A stretch of 64,000 nt of DNA from Stomoxys calcitrans (lineage: Eukaryota; Arthropoda; Insecta; Diptera; Muscidae). The notes below the pieces were generated by a model. The model ran no database searches and had not been told where the DNA came from. It worked only from the letters and a program-made list of their open reading frames with translations. The DNA is taken from contig NC_081554.1 of the NCBI RefSeq assembly GCF_963082655.1, positions 45,070,291 to 45,134,290 on the forward strand, read 5' to 3'. Below, piece after piece: positions 44,334 to 56,755 of the stretch (its first letter is position 1; each line of letters opens with the position of its first letter). The position numbers were made by a program, and so were the translations under genes.

Positions 44334-45822
44334 AAAACATCGAAATATCCATTTCCGATCCTATAAAGTATATATATTCTTGATCGTAGTAAAAATCTAA
44401 GACCATCGTAGTAAAAATCTAAGACGCCACAGCCTTTAAAAATAGAGATATTGAGATGAAACTTTGCACAGATTATTTTTTGTGTCCATATGCAGGTTAA
44501 GTTCGAAGATGGGCTATATTGGACTCTATCTTGATACAGCCTTTACTTAGACCGATCCGCCGATTATGGGTTTTGGCCCATAAAAACCACATTTATTATC
44601 CGATTTTGCTGAAATTTGGGTTAGTGAGTTGTGTAAGGACCCTTGTCATTTTCCTGCAGTTTGGCCCAGTTCGGTGCAGATTTGGATATAGGTGCCATAT
44701 AGTCCGATCTCTCGATTAAAGGTCTTGGGCCCATTAAAGACTCATTTATTGTCCGATTTGGCCAAAATTTAAGACAGTGGGTTGTGTTATGCCGCTCGAC
44801 ATATTTTTGCAATTGGATTCGGATCAGTCTAGATTTGGATATATCTGCCATATAGACCGATCTCTCGATTTAGAGTTTTGGGCCCATAAAAGGCGCATGT
44901 ATTGCCCGATGTCGCTGAAATTTGGGACAGTGAGTTGTGTTAGGCTCTTCGACATCATTCTTTAAATTGGCATAGGTCGATCAAGATTTGGATATAGCTG
45001 CCATATAGGCCGATATCACGATTTTAGGTCTTGGGTCCATAAAAGGCGCATTTATTTTCCGATTTCGCCGAAATTTGGGACAGTGAGTTGTCTTAGGCCC
45101 TTCGACATATTTCTGCAATTTGGTCCAGATCGGTTCAGATTTGGATATAGCTGCCATATAGGCCAATCTCTCGTTTTATGGTATTGGGCCCATAAAAGGC
45201 GCATTTATCGTCCGGTGTCGCCGAAATTTGGGACAGTGAGTTGCGTTAGTCCTTTCGACATCATTCTTTAATTTGGAATAGATCGGTCCAGATTTGGAGA
45301 TAGCTGCCATATAAGCCGATCTCTCGTTTTATGGTTTTGGACCCTTAAAAGGCGCTTTTTTTGGGTAAGTGAGTTGTGTTAGGCCCCTCGACATTTTCCT
45401 GCAATTTCTCCCAGATCTGGTTAGATTTGGACATAGCTGCGATATAGGCCGATCTCTTGTTTTATGGTATTGGGCCCATAAAAGGCGCATTTATTGTCTG
45501 ATTTCGCCAAAATTTGGGACAATGGATTGGGTTATGTCGCTCGATATCTTTCGGCAAGTTGGTTCGGAACGGTCCAGGTTTGAGTATAGCTGCCATATGG
45601 ACCGATCTTTCGATTTAAGGTCTTGGGCCCATAAAAGGCGCATTTATTGTACGATGTGGCCGAAATTTGAGACAGTGTGTTATGTTAGGCCCTTTGACAT
45701 CCCTCTTCGATTTGGCCCATATCGGTGGTGTACATATGACGAAAGTTGGTTTACATATATACCCGAGGTGGTGGCTATCCAAAAATCGGTCCGGCAGAAA
45801 TTAACACCGTTTTACTTGTTAA
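44334..45822 (-). mobile_element. Helentron-like element, B core, near full length
   Basis: 3' side acatcgaaatatccatttccgatcc, with aaaaatctaagac repeated twice in place of the microsatellite; core starts near 44845, 44998, 45151 and 45305 (153-154 bp); 5' side ggtttacatatatacccgaggtgg, ttaacaccgttttacttgtt. Confidence 0.7.
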
Positions 45823-47197
45823 GTTCTCAAGTTGAACCATCGTTTAATACTGAAACATATTTCACATGACTGATGGCAATCATACAAAACCACCTATACC
45901 TAACGACAGGTTAAAGCAATGAAAGGATCCAAAACATGTCATCCATCCATACCATTACCACCAACCTAAACTTTTGCTATGAACACCATTAACGTCTACG
46001 TCCAACAGTCATCTTACTGTCAAAGATTTAATTCTTTGTTAGAAGAAACCACTTCTCTTCATCATCCCCATCGCCATCATCATCATTATCGTCATCAACA
46101 GAGCAGTCTCGGTACTCTTATGGCATAGAGCTCGGAGAGTACTTTGCCAGTTCTTCTTTTAATTACAATTTTGCATTTTAAAAATATGCTATAAATGGCA
46201 TAAAGAATTTAATTAACCGCGTTTGGTAAATTATGAGTGAAGTTTATGTCGAAACACAGTCGAGCAAAAAACCAAAAAACCAAAAAAAAAGACGATGCCA
46301 ACGAAACCGTTCCACCAAACCACGAACGCAACCAGTGCGAGAACGAATAGAATTGCTGTTGCTCTCACAGGATGATTGCAATGCCGAAAGCCAACACAAG
46401 AATCTATAAAAAATTACTTTATGACTGCGAAGTTAAGTAGGAGCCCTGGCAAATAACTCAGAAACCGACATTAAAATGTTAATATCAAAAGCAAATGTTG
46501 CTTTTTCTTGGCTCTTTTCTTAGGAAATGAAATCGTTTTTCTCTGACGTCCGCCCACAAATGGCAGTTTCTTGGGTTTCGGCCGCTGCAGCAGCAGCACA
46601 ATGGCAAAATAGCAATGCGAATGCGGATGGCGACCACACCAAAGAGGAAATTATTTTCATGAAATTGCATAATTTTTGTTAAATTTATCGCAATATTTTT
46701 TAATAAGTTTCCTTTTTTCGGGTCTTCGAAATGAGCTTTATGCCATTTAAACATTCATTATTTTTGTGCCATATTTTTTGCCGCGATTTTGGTTTTTTCT
46801 TTTTTTTGGCTGAAACAGGAAGCCATCTTGGTTATGTTTAATTTGAAGATACTTTTGATGCCTACTTTCACAATGTTTCATGAAGTTAGATGAGTGCATT
46901 TTTAAATAGGGCAAAATTTAAAACAGTAAAAATGAAAACTGTTTCTCCGTAATGCCTAATACTAAGCTCATTCGCACGAAATATGGCGCATGCCATGGGA
47001 CGATGTAACGTAAACAAAAGTCAAACAACGAGACACAATAAAAAAAAAACAATGAAACAGTGTTGTTTGTTACCCAGTTCGGGAGAAATTAATTACATTT
47101 GCAATTAATTGAAGCGAAATTTATTTTGACGGAGCGACATGTCGCTACAATTTTGCTCATATAACTCAGTGTCACTTCTACGGAATGTGTTTGCCTC
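45823..47197. other. Unique DNA, no gene seen
   Basis: Includes trinucleotide stretches catcatcatcattatcgtcatc (46072-46095) and gctgcagcagcagcac (46584-46600). A reverse frame of 89 codons at 46485-46754 shows no recognisable domain. No splice-consistent gene. Confidence 0.5.
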
Positions 47198-48484
47198 CAT
47201 TTTTATACCCTACACCTCTACTGTGGTACAGGGTACTAAACCTTTGTAAACTTTTGTTCTATAACACCCCAGAGGGTGTTAAGTATACCGATAGACAACA
47301 ACAACACGATGAAAATTGGATAACTTATGCACTCTCAGACATTAAGTGGTCCTATAAATATAAATCTCTGTTGAATTTTGTATATCAAATTTCAACAAAA
47401 TCGGGTAATAAATAAAGCTTTTATGAGCTTTAGACCCTTTATCGGCAGATCGACCTATATGGCAGCTATATCTAAACACAGTCCTATTTTTACTATATTT
47501 GGGTTGGATGGTGGGTGGCCTAAAACTACTGACTGTTTCAAATTTCAGCGAAATCGGCTAAAAAATAAAGCTTTGATGGGCCTCAGACCCTTTATCGGGA
47601 GATCGGTCTAAATGGCACCTATATCTAAATATAGTCCGATCTTAACCATATATGGGTCCTATATTTGGAGGCCTAAGACTACTGACTGTTTCAAATTTCA
47701 GCGAAATCGGTTAAAAAATAAAGTTTTTATTAGCTTCAGACCCTTTATCGGGAGATCGATCTATATGTCAGCTATATAAATGTCGGGAGGCTTAAAGTAA
47801 CCCACTGTTTCAAATTGCAGCGAAATCGGTTAAAAAATAAAACTTTTATGGGCTTCAGACCCTTTATCGGCAGATCGGTCTATGTAGCAGCTATATCTAA
47901 ATATAGTCCGATCTGAACCATATTTACGTCAGATTTCGAATTTCATCGAAATCGGGTAATAAATAAAGATTTTATGGGCTTCAGACCCTTCATTGGAAGA
48001 TCGATCTATATGGCAGCTATATCTAAATATAGTCCGATCCGAACCATATTTACGTCAGATGTCGGGAGGCTTTAAATAACCCACATTTGCAAATTTCAGC
48101 GAAATCGGATAATAAAATAAAGCTTTTATGGCCTTCAGACCCTTTATCGGGAGATCGGTCTATATGGCAGCTATATCTAAATATGGACCGATCTAATCCA
48201 TATTTAAGTCAGATATCGGGAGTCTTAAAATAACCCACTTTTGCAAATTTCAGACCCTCTATCGGGAGATCGGTCTAAATGACAGATATATCTAAATATA
48301 GTCCGATCTGAACCATATTTGCCATATAGACGGACAGACACACAGACATTGTTCAATCGTCTTAGAATTTTACGAGGATCCGAAATATATATACTTTGTA
48401 GGGTCGGAAGTTGTTATTTCGATGTGTTGCAAATGGAATGACTAAATGAATATACCCCCTATCCAACGGGGGTGGGTATAAAAA
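47198..48484 (+). mobile_element. Helentron-like element, C core, full length
   Basis: Starts tttttataccctacacctctactgtggtac; core units gatcggtctatatggcagc with cttcagaccctttatcggg start near 47447, 47600, 47753 and 47873. Tail: agacggacagacacacagac, cgaggatccgaaatatatatac and terminus ccaacgggggtgggtataaaa. A reference copy for core C. Confidence 0.75.
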
Positions 48485-48534
48485 TGGGGTCAGATATGAT
48501 TACCACTTCCATTTATAAGTCCGTCCGTTATAAG

Positions 48535-49371
48535 TACGTTATCGTACTTTGTGTTACCTCAGAAACAAAAGAAGGAAGATGCTTTCTAGTTCTTACCGTT
48601 GAACCATCCAGATCGCTTTAAAAAGCCCAACAACTTGCGAATGTTCACAACCACTTAATCAAACAGGTTCTCAAAGAAAAAATAACTTAAAATGGAACCT
48701 CTTCTGACTGCCAGTGGGACACACACACGCAGATGTCCACACAGCTTCTGCAAAAGTCGTTACTGGCAACCTTCATTCTGTCAGCATGTGTGCCGATTAG
48801 ACAGTGACCTGTCATGACGGCCACAATAACTGAGATATCTGTTCTAGCCAGTGACAGCACATCGATAGCGCTCTTCCAGTCCAGATTAGGCCAAATAGTT
48901 TTGGAAAGCTCACAATCCGCTCTTTATGACCATATATCATTCTTTGTTCTTCGGCCCTGGTCTTGAAAACTTAGCTTACGTGTCGCTAGAGGCATACCCA
49001 CAAATTCCAGTTTCCCTGGAAGTTCGCAAGTTCGTTCGCATTACAATTCCCTTGGATTTTTATGTGGCCCTTCACTCAGAACAAGTGAATTTTTAACTGT
49101 TCAGCCGGACATCGTTGAGAGATCTGCTACAGTCGAGGGCGGTATTTGTGTTCCGAAATACGTTCTCCAGGGATTTAATGGCTGTCTGACAAGATATTAT
49201 GCTAATCGTCGTTATGAAATTATATCTTCGCCCTTCCACCACTTCCTTAATCGCATGGTTCTCCGCTTGATACACACTGCAGTGGTCGGGCAATCTTTTC
49301 GATATGACCAGTTCTAGATCTCTAGAGTACACCCCAAGCCCATCTGGTCGTCTAGTTTGGAACCATACCAT
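48535..49371 (-). pseudogene. LOA-type fragment: RNase H and C-terminal region
   Basis: Minus-strand pieces: LELVISKRLPDHCSVYQAENHAIKEVV (RNase H), AIKSLENVFRNTNTALDCSRSLN, PLATRKLSF, LSLARTDISVIVAVMTGHCLIG and VASNDFCRSC, the same order as the 38-42 kb copy. The RNase H start reads PDGLGVYS with the DGSKL motif lost. 5' truncated at a mariner boundary (49372). Confidence 0.7.
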
Positions 49372-49372
49372 A

Positions 49373-50216
49373 TAAAATTGGAAAAAAATGCATGAAATCT
49401 TTTTGTTTGAATCGAAAGTATGTTCTATATAATTTAATGTTTGAAGATTATTTCATGCAAATGTTGACCGTGACTGCGCCTCAAATGGTCCATCTGCTTA
49501 GCCCAACATTTCAGCCAGTATCTCACGAATAAATGCATCAATGTTGTCTTCCAATGCACCAATTGAAGCGGTCTGGTCTGATAGACATGAGCTTTAACAT
49601 AGCCCCACAAAAAATAGTCTAAGGGCGTTAAATAGCATGAACTAGGCGGCCAATTGACCGATCTCGAACGTGAAATGAAATGTTCACCGAACTCGCCTCT
49701 CAATAAGTCCATTGTTGAGACATGTAGCACGGTCTTATTGAAACCACATGTCCTGCAAGTTAATCTCTTGCATTTTGGGCAAAAAAAGTTGGGTACCATC
49801 TCACGATAGATGGTACTCACCATTCACCTCACGATTCGCATCATCTTTGAAGAAGTACGGTCCAATGATGCCACCGCCATATAAACCTCACCAAACCATG
49901 TTTTTATCTGGATGCATTGGTAGCTCTTGGAATGCTTTTGGCTGATCGTCACTCCAAAATCGACAATTCTGCCAACTGTACCCAATGAGCCAGAAATGAG
50001 CTTCGTCGCCGAAGTAGAAGCGCGCGATGAACTTTCTTAACAGAGCACGCATTTGGATAATAAAATTCAATAATTTGCAAGCGTTATTCGAGTGTAAGAG
50101 ATTTATGGTTAGATAATAGACCAAACTGAAGATGTTTGACAATGAAACCTAACACAAACCGTGCATGAGCTGTTTAAACCAATGTTGCCAATAAGATAAT
50201 AGCTTAAAAATTACCC
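49373..50216 (-). pseudogene. Tc1/mariner-family transposon, second copy
   Basis: Reverse-strand transposase segments: SDEAHFWLIGYSWQNCRFW (first acidic residue in DEAHF), QELPMHPDK, FKDDANRE-like, then TMDLLRGEFGEHFISRSR and CYLTPLDYFLWGYVKAHVY, where the Asp found before LTP in the first copy is Tyr. The right end aaaaattaccc resembles the GGGTGATTTTTT terminus with changes; the left terminus is not complete. Inactive. Confidence 0.75.
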
Positions 50217-50228
50217 TTTGAATTAAGA

Positions 50229-50471
50229 GATCTCAAGGTCTGGGGGCTAGTTCATATTGTCAGAATGGATGAAGGAGCTTCAGCAAATAGGTCTTCTGAA
50301 GGCAATCACGGTGGTACATGCAAACCGGGGCGACCAAAAGCCCGATGGAAAGATCAAGTGATGGGAGACACCTCGAAACTTGGTGTCAGAGATTTTGGAA
50401 TAAGCGCAGAAGATCGGGATGCTTGGAACGCCATTCTACGATCTGATAATGGGACAAATGTTCTGTTATAG
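50229..50471 (+). pseudogene. RTE-type retrotransposon C-terminal fragment
   Basis: Open through to TAG at 50471. Reads VHIVRMDEGASANRS, CKPGRPKARWKDQV and LGVRDFGISAEDRDAWNAIL, the usual tail of RTE-clade reverse transcriptase proteins (GH-xRM ... GRPxxRW ... DR-xW). Nothing of the RT domain is present upstream, where the mariner copy ends. A short 5'-truncated remnant. Confidence 0.65.
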
Positions 50472-50478
50472 TCAATTT

Positions 50479-51450
50479 AAAACAAGTAAAAGAGTGCTAA
50501 GTTCGGCTGGGCCAAATCTTTTATACCCTCCACCATGGCTAGAATTTATCTCTTTTTAGACATACAAAGAATAATTAATAAAAACTGTTATGCTATTGGA
50601 GCTATATCAAGTCTGATTCGGACCATAAATTAATTGAATACTTAGCATTGTAGGAGTCATTGTGTATTATTTCAGTCCATTCGGATAAGAATTGCACCTT
50701 GTAGGGGCTCAAGAACAAAAATCGGGAAATCGGATTATATGGGAACTGTATCAAGCTATAGATCGATTCAGACCATATTGGACACATATGTTGAAGGTCA
50801 TGGGAGAAGCCATTGTACATAATTTCTGCCAAATCGGATGAGAATTGAACCCTCTAGGGCTCAAGAAGTCAAGATCCCACATCGTTTTATATGGCAGCTA
50901 TATCAAGTTATATAACAATTTGCGCCATACTAAGCACAGTGTTTGGAAATCATAGCAAAACACCTCATGCAAAATTTCAGCCAAATCGGATGAGAATTGC
51001 GTCCTCTAGCGGCTCAAGAAGTCAATACACAGATCGGTTTATATGGCACCTATATCAGGATATGTACCGATTTGCGCCATACTAACCATAGCTGTTGGAA
51101 GTCATACCAAAACACCGCGTGCAAAAATTCAGCCAAATTGGATAAGAATTGCGCCCTCTAAAAGCTGAAGAAGTCAAGACCCAAGATCGGTTTATATGGC
51201 AGCAATGTCAAAACATGGACCAATTTGGCTCATTTACAATGCCAACCGACCTACACTAATAAAAAGTATTTGCGCAAAATTTCAAGCGGCTAGCTTTAAT
51301 CCTTCGAAAGTTAGCATTCTTTCGAAAGACAAACGGACGGACAGATGGACGGACAGACAGACGGACGGACATGGCTAGATCGACTTAAAATGTCATGACG
51401 AACAGACGAAGAATATATGTACTTTGTGGGGTCTTAGACGCATATTTCCT
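50479..51450 (+). mobile_element. Helentron-like element, A core, 3' truncated at the last bases
   Basis: 5' terminus aacaagtaaaagagtgctaag and tataccctccaccatggctag; core units gaattgcgccctctaaaagc, atatggcagctatatcaag; tract gacaaacggacggacagatggacgg (51329-51372); ends after gtcttagacgcatatttcctc without the terminal GGGTATAAAA. Confidence 0.7.
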
Positions 51451-52130
51451 CAAACTTTAACAATTCCAGCAAAATAATTTGTTGCATTTCAATTCAACTT
51501 CAAATTTATATTTGTTGGTTTAGCATTATGCACATTCTATCAATCGACTGTTAATGAGGTCTTATCTTTGCCATTTGCAAGCTTTATTTGCATACTAATT
51601 ATAAAATTGCAAACCCCCCACATAGTGTCTCAACTATGCACTGTGCTTTTAGGTTTCGATTTTTAGTTATTCCGACTCACAATTTTATACAGATTTTTTG
51701 TTTTGTATTTTATATACCATATATAACAGCAAATAGGTAAAATTAATTAAATTATCCTGAAGGTTGCAAGAGTGCAAGCAGTTGTTGATACAGTCGCTTA
51801 AAGAAAACAATGTTCACAAGTTAATCTCCTAAACTGAATTCATACATATATTACACATGTTTGTTGTTCTTAGTGCAATTTGAAAAGCTAAAATTATAGG
51901 GAACAACAAAATGAAATGTAGATAGGAAATCAGGTAGAGGGTTTGAGTGGCGCAGCTTATATGGAATTTAATAAGTTATCAAAACGACGCAGGAAACTCT
52001 GATATTGATTATTATATGGCCTGCACTATGAGGTCGCAGGAAAATAATAAAAATAGTTTAAAATGCATTTATTAGAGATGGAGAGAAAGAGAGAGAGAGA
52101 AAGAGGGATAGCAATGTCAAAGAGAAATTA
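51451..52130. other. Unique AT-rich DNA with GA repeat
   Basis: A (GA)n tract at about 52078-52104. No gene recognised. Confidence 0.5.
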
Positions 52131-52260
52131 GGTTGGGTTTTTAGTGGCAGTCTGCCACAAAGCTAGATGTTTTCGCCCATAGTGAGACCACAGGAACAGG
52201 AGACGGAAAATGCCTTCCAGATCTTATCATTGAACCATCTACACTCGTTTTCATTTTCAA
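52131..52260 (-). mobile_element. LOA-type 3' tail fragment
   Basis: Contains aaattaggttgggtttttagtggcagtctgcca, gagaccacaggaacagg and atgccttccagatcttatc, matching the tail around the SINE at 38421-38830 in an uninterrupted form. Noncoding. Confidence 0.65.
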
Positions 52261-52311
52261 TTTTTTTTTTGCTAAAACAGCAAGCATTTCCTGCTGTTTT
52301 CAAAACTGACA

Positions 52312-53024
52312 AGTAACAAGTAAAAGCGTGCCAAGTTCGGCCGGTACGAATCCTTATAACCACCCTCCATGGATTCTGCAAAAATATGGGAGCTATATCT
52401 GGTTAGAGGCCAATTTGGACCGTATTTGGCTCAGTTATTGAGAGTCATAACATAACATGATGTCTCATCGGATGAAAATTGAGGCTTCCAGGGGATCAAG
52501 AAGTCAAATCGTAAGATCGGTTTATATGGGAGCTATATCAAGTTCTTGACCGATTCAAACCGTACTTGACACAATTGTTGCAAGCCATAGCAGAATACTA
52601 CGTGCCAAATTTCAGCCAAATCGGACAAAAAGTGCGGCTTACAGGGGCCCAGGAAGTCAAATCGGGAGATTGGTTTATATGGGAGCTATATCAGGTCCTT
52701 GACCGATTCAGATCATACTTGGCACAGTTGTTGGAAGAAATAAAGGAACACCACATGCATAATTTCAGCCAAATCGGACAAAATTGCGGCATCCAGGGTC
52801 TCAAGAGGTCAAATCGGGAGATCGGTTTATATGGGAGCTATATCCAAATCTGAACCGATATGGCCCATTTCAAGCGGCTAGCTTAGCGCGTTCGACCTCT
52901 ATCGTGATTTCGACAGACAGACGGACGGACAGTCGACTTAGAATATCGAGACGATCAAGAATATATATATACTTTATGGAGTCCTAGATAAATATTTCGA
53001 GGAGTTACAAACGGAATGACTATA
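52312..53024 (+). mobile_element. Helentron-like element, A core, short form
   Basis: 5' terminus aacaagtaaaagcgtgccaag and cggccggtacgaatcc; core units agatcggtttatatgggagctatatc; tail cagacagacggacggacag, gacgatcaagaatatatatatac, cgaggagttacaaacggaatg. Resembles the 14937 copy. The last terminus is replaced by B core. Confidence 0.7.
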
Positions 53025-53901
53025 ATGTTAAATTTTAGCTCAATACTAGTCTTTTTGGCAGCTATATCCAAATATAGACCGATCTGAACCATATAGAACC
53101 CGGATGTCGAAAAACCTAACATTAGTCACTGTGTCAAATTTCAGTGAAATCGGATAATTAATACTCCTTTTATGGAGATCAGTCTATATGGCAGCTATAT
53201 CCAAACCTGGACCGATCTGGGCAATCTTTGAGAAAGTTATCGAGGGTCCTAACACATCCCAGTGTCCTAAATTTTAGCAAAATCGCACAAAAAATGTAGT
53301 TTTTATGGGCCAAGACCTTAAATCGAGAGATCAGACTATATGGTAGCTATATTCAAATCTGGACCGATCGGAGCCAAATCAAACGAGGATGTCAAGGGTC
53401 CTAACACAACTCATTGTCCCAAATTTTGGCGAAATCGGATTGTAAATGAGGCTTTTATGGGCCCAAGACCTTAAATCGTAGCTACATCCAAATCTGGGCC
53501 ATACCCAAGAAGGATCTAGAGGGCCCTAACACAACCCACTGTCCTAAATTGCAGCGAAATCGGACTAAAAATGCGTCTTTTAGGGGACCAAAGTCTTAAA
53601 TCGAGAGATCGGAATATATGGCAGCTATATTTAAATCTGGACCGATCGGAGCCAAGTTAAACGCCGATGTCGAGGATCCTAATACAACTTTCCGTACCAA
53701 ATTTCAGCGAAATCGGACAATAAATGCGCCTTTTATAGGCCCAAGACCTTAAATCGGGAGATCGGTCTATATGGCAGGCATATCAAAATCTGTATCGATT
53801 TGTGCCAAACTGAATAAAAAGATGTCGAAGGGCTGACTGTTCCAAATTTCAGCAAAATCAGACAATAAATGCGTCTTTTATGGTCCGAAGACCTTAAATC
53901 G

Positions 53902-54219
53902 GCCACCGTAGCGCAGGGGTTAGCATGTCCGCCTATGACGCTGAACGCATGGGTTCGAATCCTGGCAGGAACATCAGAGAATTTTTCAGCGGTAGTTATC
54001 CCCTCCTAATGCTGGCGACATTTGTGAAGAATTTTGCCATGTAATAACTTCTACCCAAAGAGGAGTCACTCTGCGGCACGCCGTTCGGACTCGGACTCGG
54101 AATATAGAAAGGAGGGCCCTTATCATTGAGCTTAAAATTTTATCGGACAGCACACATCGATTTGTGAGAAGTTGACCCAAGTTCCTTAGTGGAATGTTCA
54201 TGGGCAAATTTGCAGTGGC
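53902..54219 (+). mobile_element. tRNA-derived SINE with 14-bp target duplication
   Basis: 318 bp, GCCACCGTAGCGCAGG to gcaaatttgcagtggc. Flanked by AAGACCTTAAATCG at 53888-53901 and 54220-54233, an exact 14-bp duplication of B-core sequence, which fixes the element's ends and supports insertion by reverse transcription with LINE machinery. Confidence 0.95.
53909..53962 (+). promoter_or_regulatory. SINE internal RNA polymerase III promoter (box A and box B)
   Basis: Box A TAGCGCAGGGGTTAGC (53909-53924) and box B GGTTCGAATCC (53952-53962) at tRNA-like positions. The head folds roughly as a tRNA with a possible anticodon loop CTATGAC; the parent tRNA cannot be named. Confidence 0.75.
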
Positions 54220-54431
54220 AAGACCTTAAATCGCAAATCGGTCTCTATGGGGGCTATATGTAGTCCGTTATAGCCTATCTTCAAACTTAACCAGCCTAGG
54301 GACAAAAAAGAATCTGGGCCAAGTTTCAGCTCAATATCTCTATTTTTAAAGACTGAAGCGTGACTTCAAAAGCCAGACGGGCGGACGGACATGGCTAGAT
54401 CGTTTTAGATTTTTACGATCTCTTAGATATT

Positions 54432-55092
54432 TACGAGCCCCCGGGCTTTGTCCCTGCCACAAACTTCAGTTTCCCAGCAATGTCTAAGGTGGTTCATTGT
54501 CTCGCAATTTCGTCTGCTCTACAATTTCCCCAGATATCTGTGGCCTGACAACCAGAACTGATAAATTTTGAACTGAGAGATCTGCGACAGTCAGGGGGCG
54601 AATCTTGAATTTAGAAATATGTTCCCCAGAGATTTAATGCCTGCCTGGCTGTCTGAGAAGATTTGTGTGCCAATCGTCGTAATGACGTTATATCTTAACA
54701 GTTCCACCACCTCTTTAATTGCAAGGATCTACGCTTCATACATAATACTGTGATCGGTTAAACTTCTCGATGTGGCCAGTTCTAGTTTTGAAGAGTACTC
54801 CCCAAAGCCCACTTGGTCGTCTAGTTTAAAGCCATCCTTGTGGAAGCCTATGACACTTCTAAATATTACCAGGGATTATGTAGTTCCTATTGATTCTATC
54901 AGGAATAGTGGGTACATTACTTTTTACCAAAAAGTCGCTGAGCCAATGTGTAATCAACAATCACTGGAACATCGGTCCTTGTATCAAGGATGACATAATG
55001 TCCTTTGCCGCCGCATGACCAAAGACAAAGCTGCCTTTTCCTCTCAGCAGTGGTCGCAGCAATTTGTCTAACCATAGTGACCAGAGGCATTA
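54432..55092 (-). pseudogene. LOA-type fragment: connection and RNase H
   Basis: Minus strand: VRQIAATTAERKRQLCLWSCG, VDYTLAQRLFGKK, HKDGFKLDDQVGFGEYS (RNase H start; expected T/SDGSKL), ILAIKEVVELLRYNVITTIG, IFSDSQAGIKSLGN. It retains the stretch between RT thumb and RNase H. Broken by stops and truncated at both sides. Confidence 0.7.
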
Positions 55093-56207
55093 TTTGGATA
55101 CCCTCCACCATAGAATGCGGGTATAATAATTTCGTCATTCTGTTTGTAATTCCTCGAAATATTCGTGTAAGACCCCATAAGGTCTTCTTGATCATCATGA
55201 CATTTTAAGTCGATCCAGCCATATCCGTCCTTCAGTCCGACCGTCCGTCCGTCCGTTTGTCTGTCGAAAACACACTAACTTTCGAAGGAGTAAAGCTAGC
55301 CGCTTTAAATTTTGCACAAATACTTCTTGTTAGTGTAGGTCGGTTGGGATTATAAATGGTCCATGTTTTGTTATAGCTGCCATATGAACCGATCTTGGAT
55401 CTAGACTTTTTGAGCCTCTAGAGGCCGCAATACTTATCCGGTTTGGCTGAAATTTCGCATGAGGCATTCTGTTATCATTTCCAACAACTGTGCTAAGTAT
55501 GGTTTAAATCGGTCCATAACCGGATGTAGCTGATATATAAACCGATCTGGGGTCTTGACTTCTTGGGCCTCTAGAGGGCGCAGTTCCTTTTCCATTTTGC
55601 TGAAATTTGGCGTAGCGTGTTTCGTTATGACTTCCATCAACTGTATGAAGTATAGTTTAAATCGGTCTTTAACCTGATATAGCTGTCATACAAACCGATC
55701 TGGGATCTTGACTTCTTCAGCCACTAGAGGGCGCAATTGTTATCCAATTTATCTGAAATTTTGCTTGTGGTGTTATGTTATGACTTCCAACAACTGAGTC
55801 ATTTATGGCTCAAATCGGTCCATAAGCTGATATAACTGCCATATAAACCGATCTGGGATCTTGACTTCTTGAGCCTCTAGAGGGCGCAATTCTCATCCGA
55901 TTTGGAAGAAATTTTGTACAACCACTTCTCTCATGACCTTCTATATACGTGTCTAATATGGTCTGAATCGACCAATAGCTTGATACAGCTCCCATCTAAA
56001 CCGTTCTCCCGATTTTGCTTCTTGAGGCCCTACAAGGCGCAATTCTTATGCGAATGAACTGAAATATTACACAATAGCATATTCTTATTCAATATTCTTT
56101 GTTTGCCAAAAAAGAGATACTGCTCATAGAATTAGACAGATGCGATCCATTGTGGAGGGTATATAAGATTCGGCCAGGCCGAACTTAGCACGCTCTTACT
56201 TGTTTTT
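55093..56207 (-). mobile_element. Helentron-like element, A core, complete
   Basis: Terminus ggataccctccaccatagaatgcggg, tcatcatgacattttaagtcgatcc, a short tract ccgaccgtccgtccgtccgtttgtctgtcg, gaaggagtaaagctagccgc, about five core units, and 5' terminus gtggagggtatataag, aggccgaacttagcacgc, ttacttgttttt. Confidence 0.8.
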
Positions 56208-56755
56208 TTTAAAATCCACCACATGATGTGCTCGTAATTCTTTAGAAAATATCCAACTTCCACCAAGCATAAACCCCACCCTTTATTGTAAAAATCTAAT
56301 TTCTTATTTCATTGGTAATCATCCGCTTCATGTAAATATTGTTTTCGTGTTAATAAAAATATATTATGCGCTTAATTTTATTTACACGCATTTTCTACGA
56401 TATTTACCATGAACGTATGTGGTGCAAATGTAAAATATCCATTTAGAACATCTACTCTATACACATTGGCAATATCCTTTCAAGTGGAAATGCAGCCAAG
56501 TGGTGTGTGTAAGAGTTATTCTATTTGAACACGTCCTCTGCCAGAAGGTCGATGAACCATTATGCTTCGTGAAAAGAAGTATCCAAAAAAGCATTTTCAG
56601 ATTAATACAAACATGAAATATGAACAAAATTACAAATGAATTAATGTGCTTTTTGTCGGTGTATGTGTGTGTGTGTGTGCCTGTGTTCCCAGTACTATTT
56701 GTACTTGGAAGGAGTGGACTTATGTACGTACGTGATAGATATAAGTCTAGACAGA
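56208..56755. other. Unique AT-rich DNA
   Basis: (TG)n at about 56662-56679. No gene seen. Confidence 0.5.

Larger units (their letters stand above)
53025..54431 (+). mobile_element. Helentron-like element, B core, holding a SINE
   Basis: B units (agaccttaaatcgagagatc, ctatatggcagctatatcc) to a tail with agacgggcggacggacatgg and ctagatcgttttagatttttacg. Both outer termini are missing. SINE at 53902-54219 with an exact target duplication. Confidence 0.7.

Noticed and set aside
46485..46754. 89-codon reverse frame as a small gene
   Set aside because: No known motif, no splice or promoter context, lies in AT-rich unique DNA.
53902..53972. Possible functional tRNA gene
   Set aside because: Box A and box B are present, but acceptor arms do not pair well and the sequence continues into a 318-bp SINE with target duplication.
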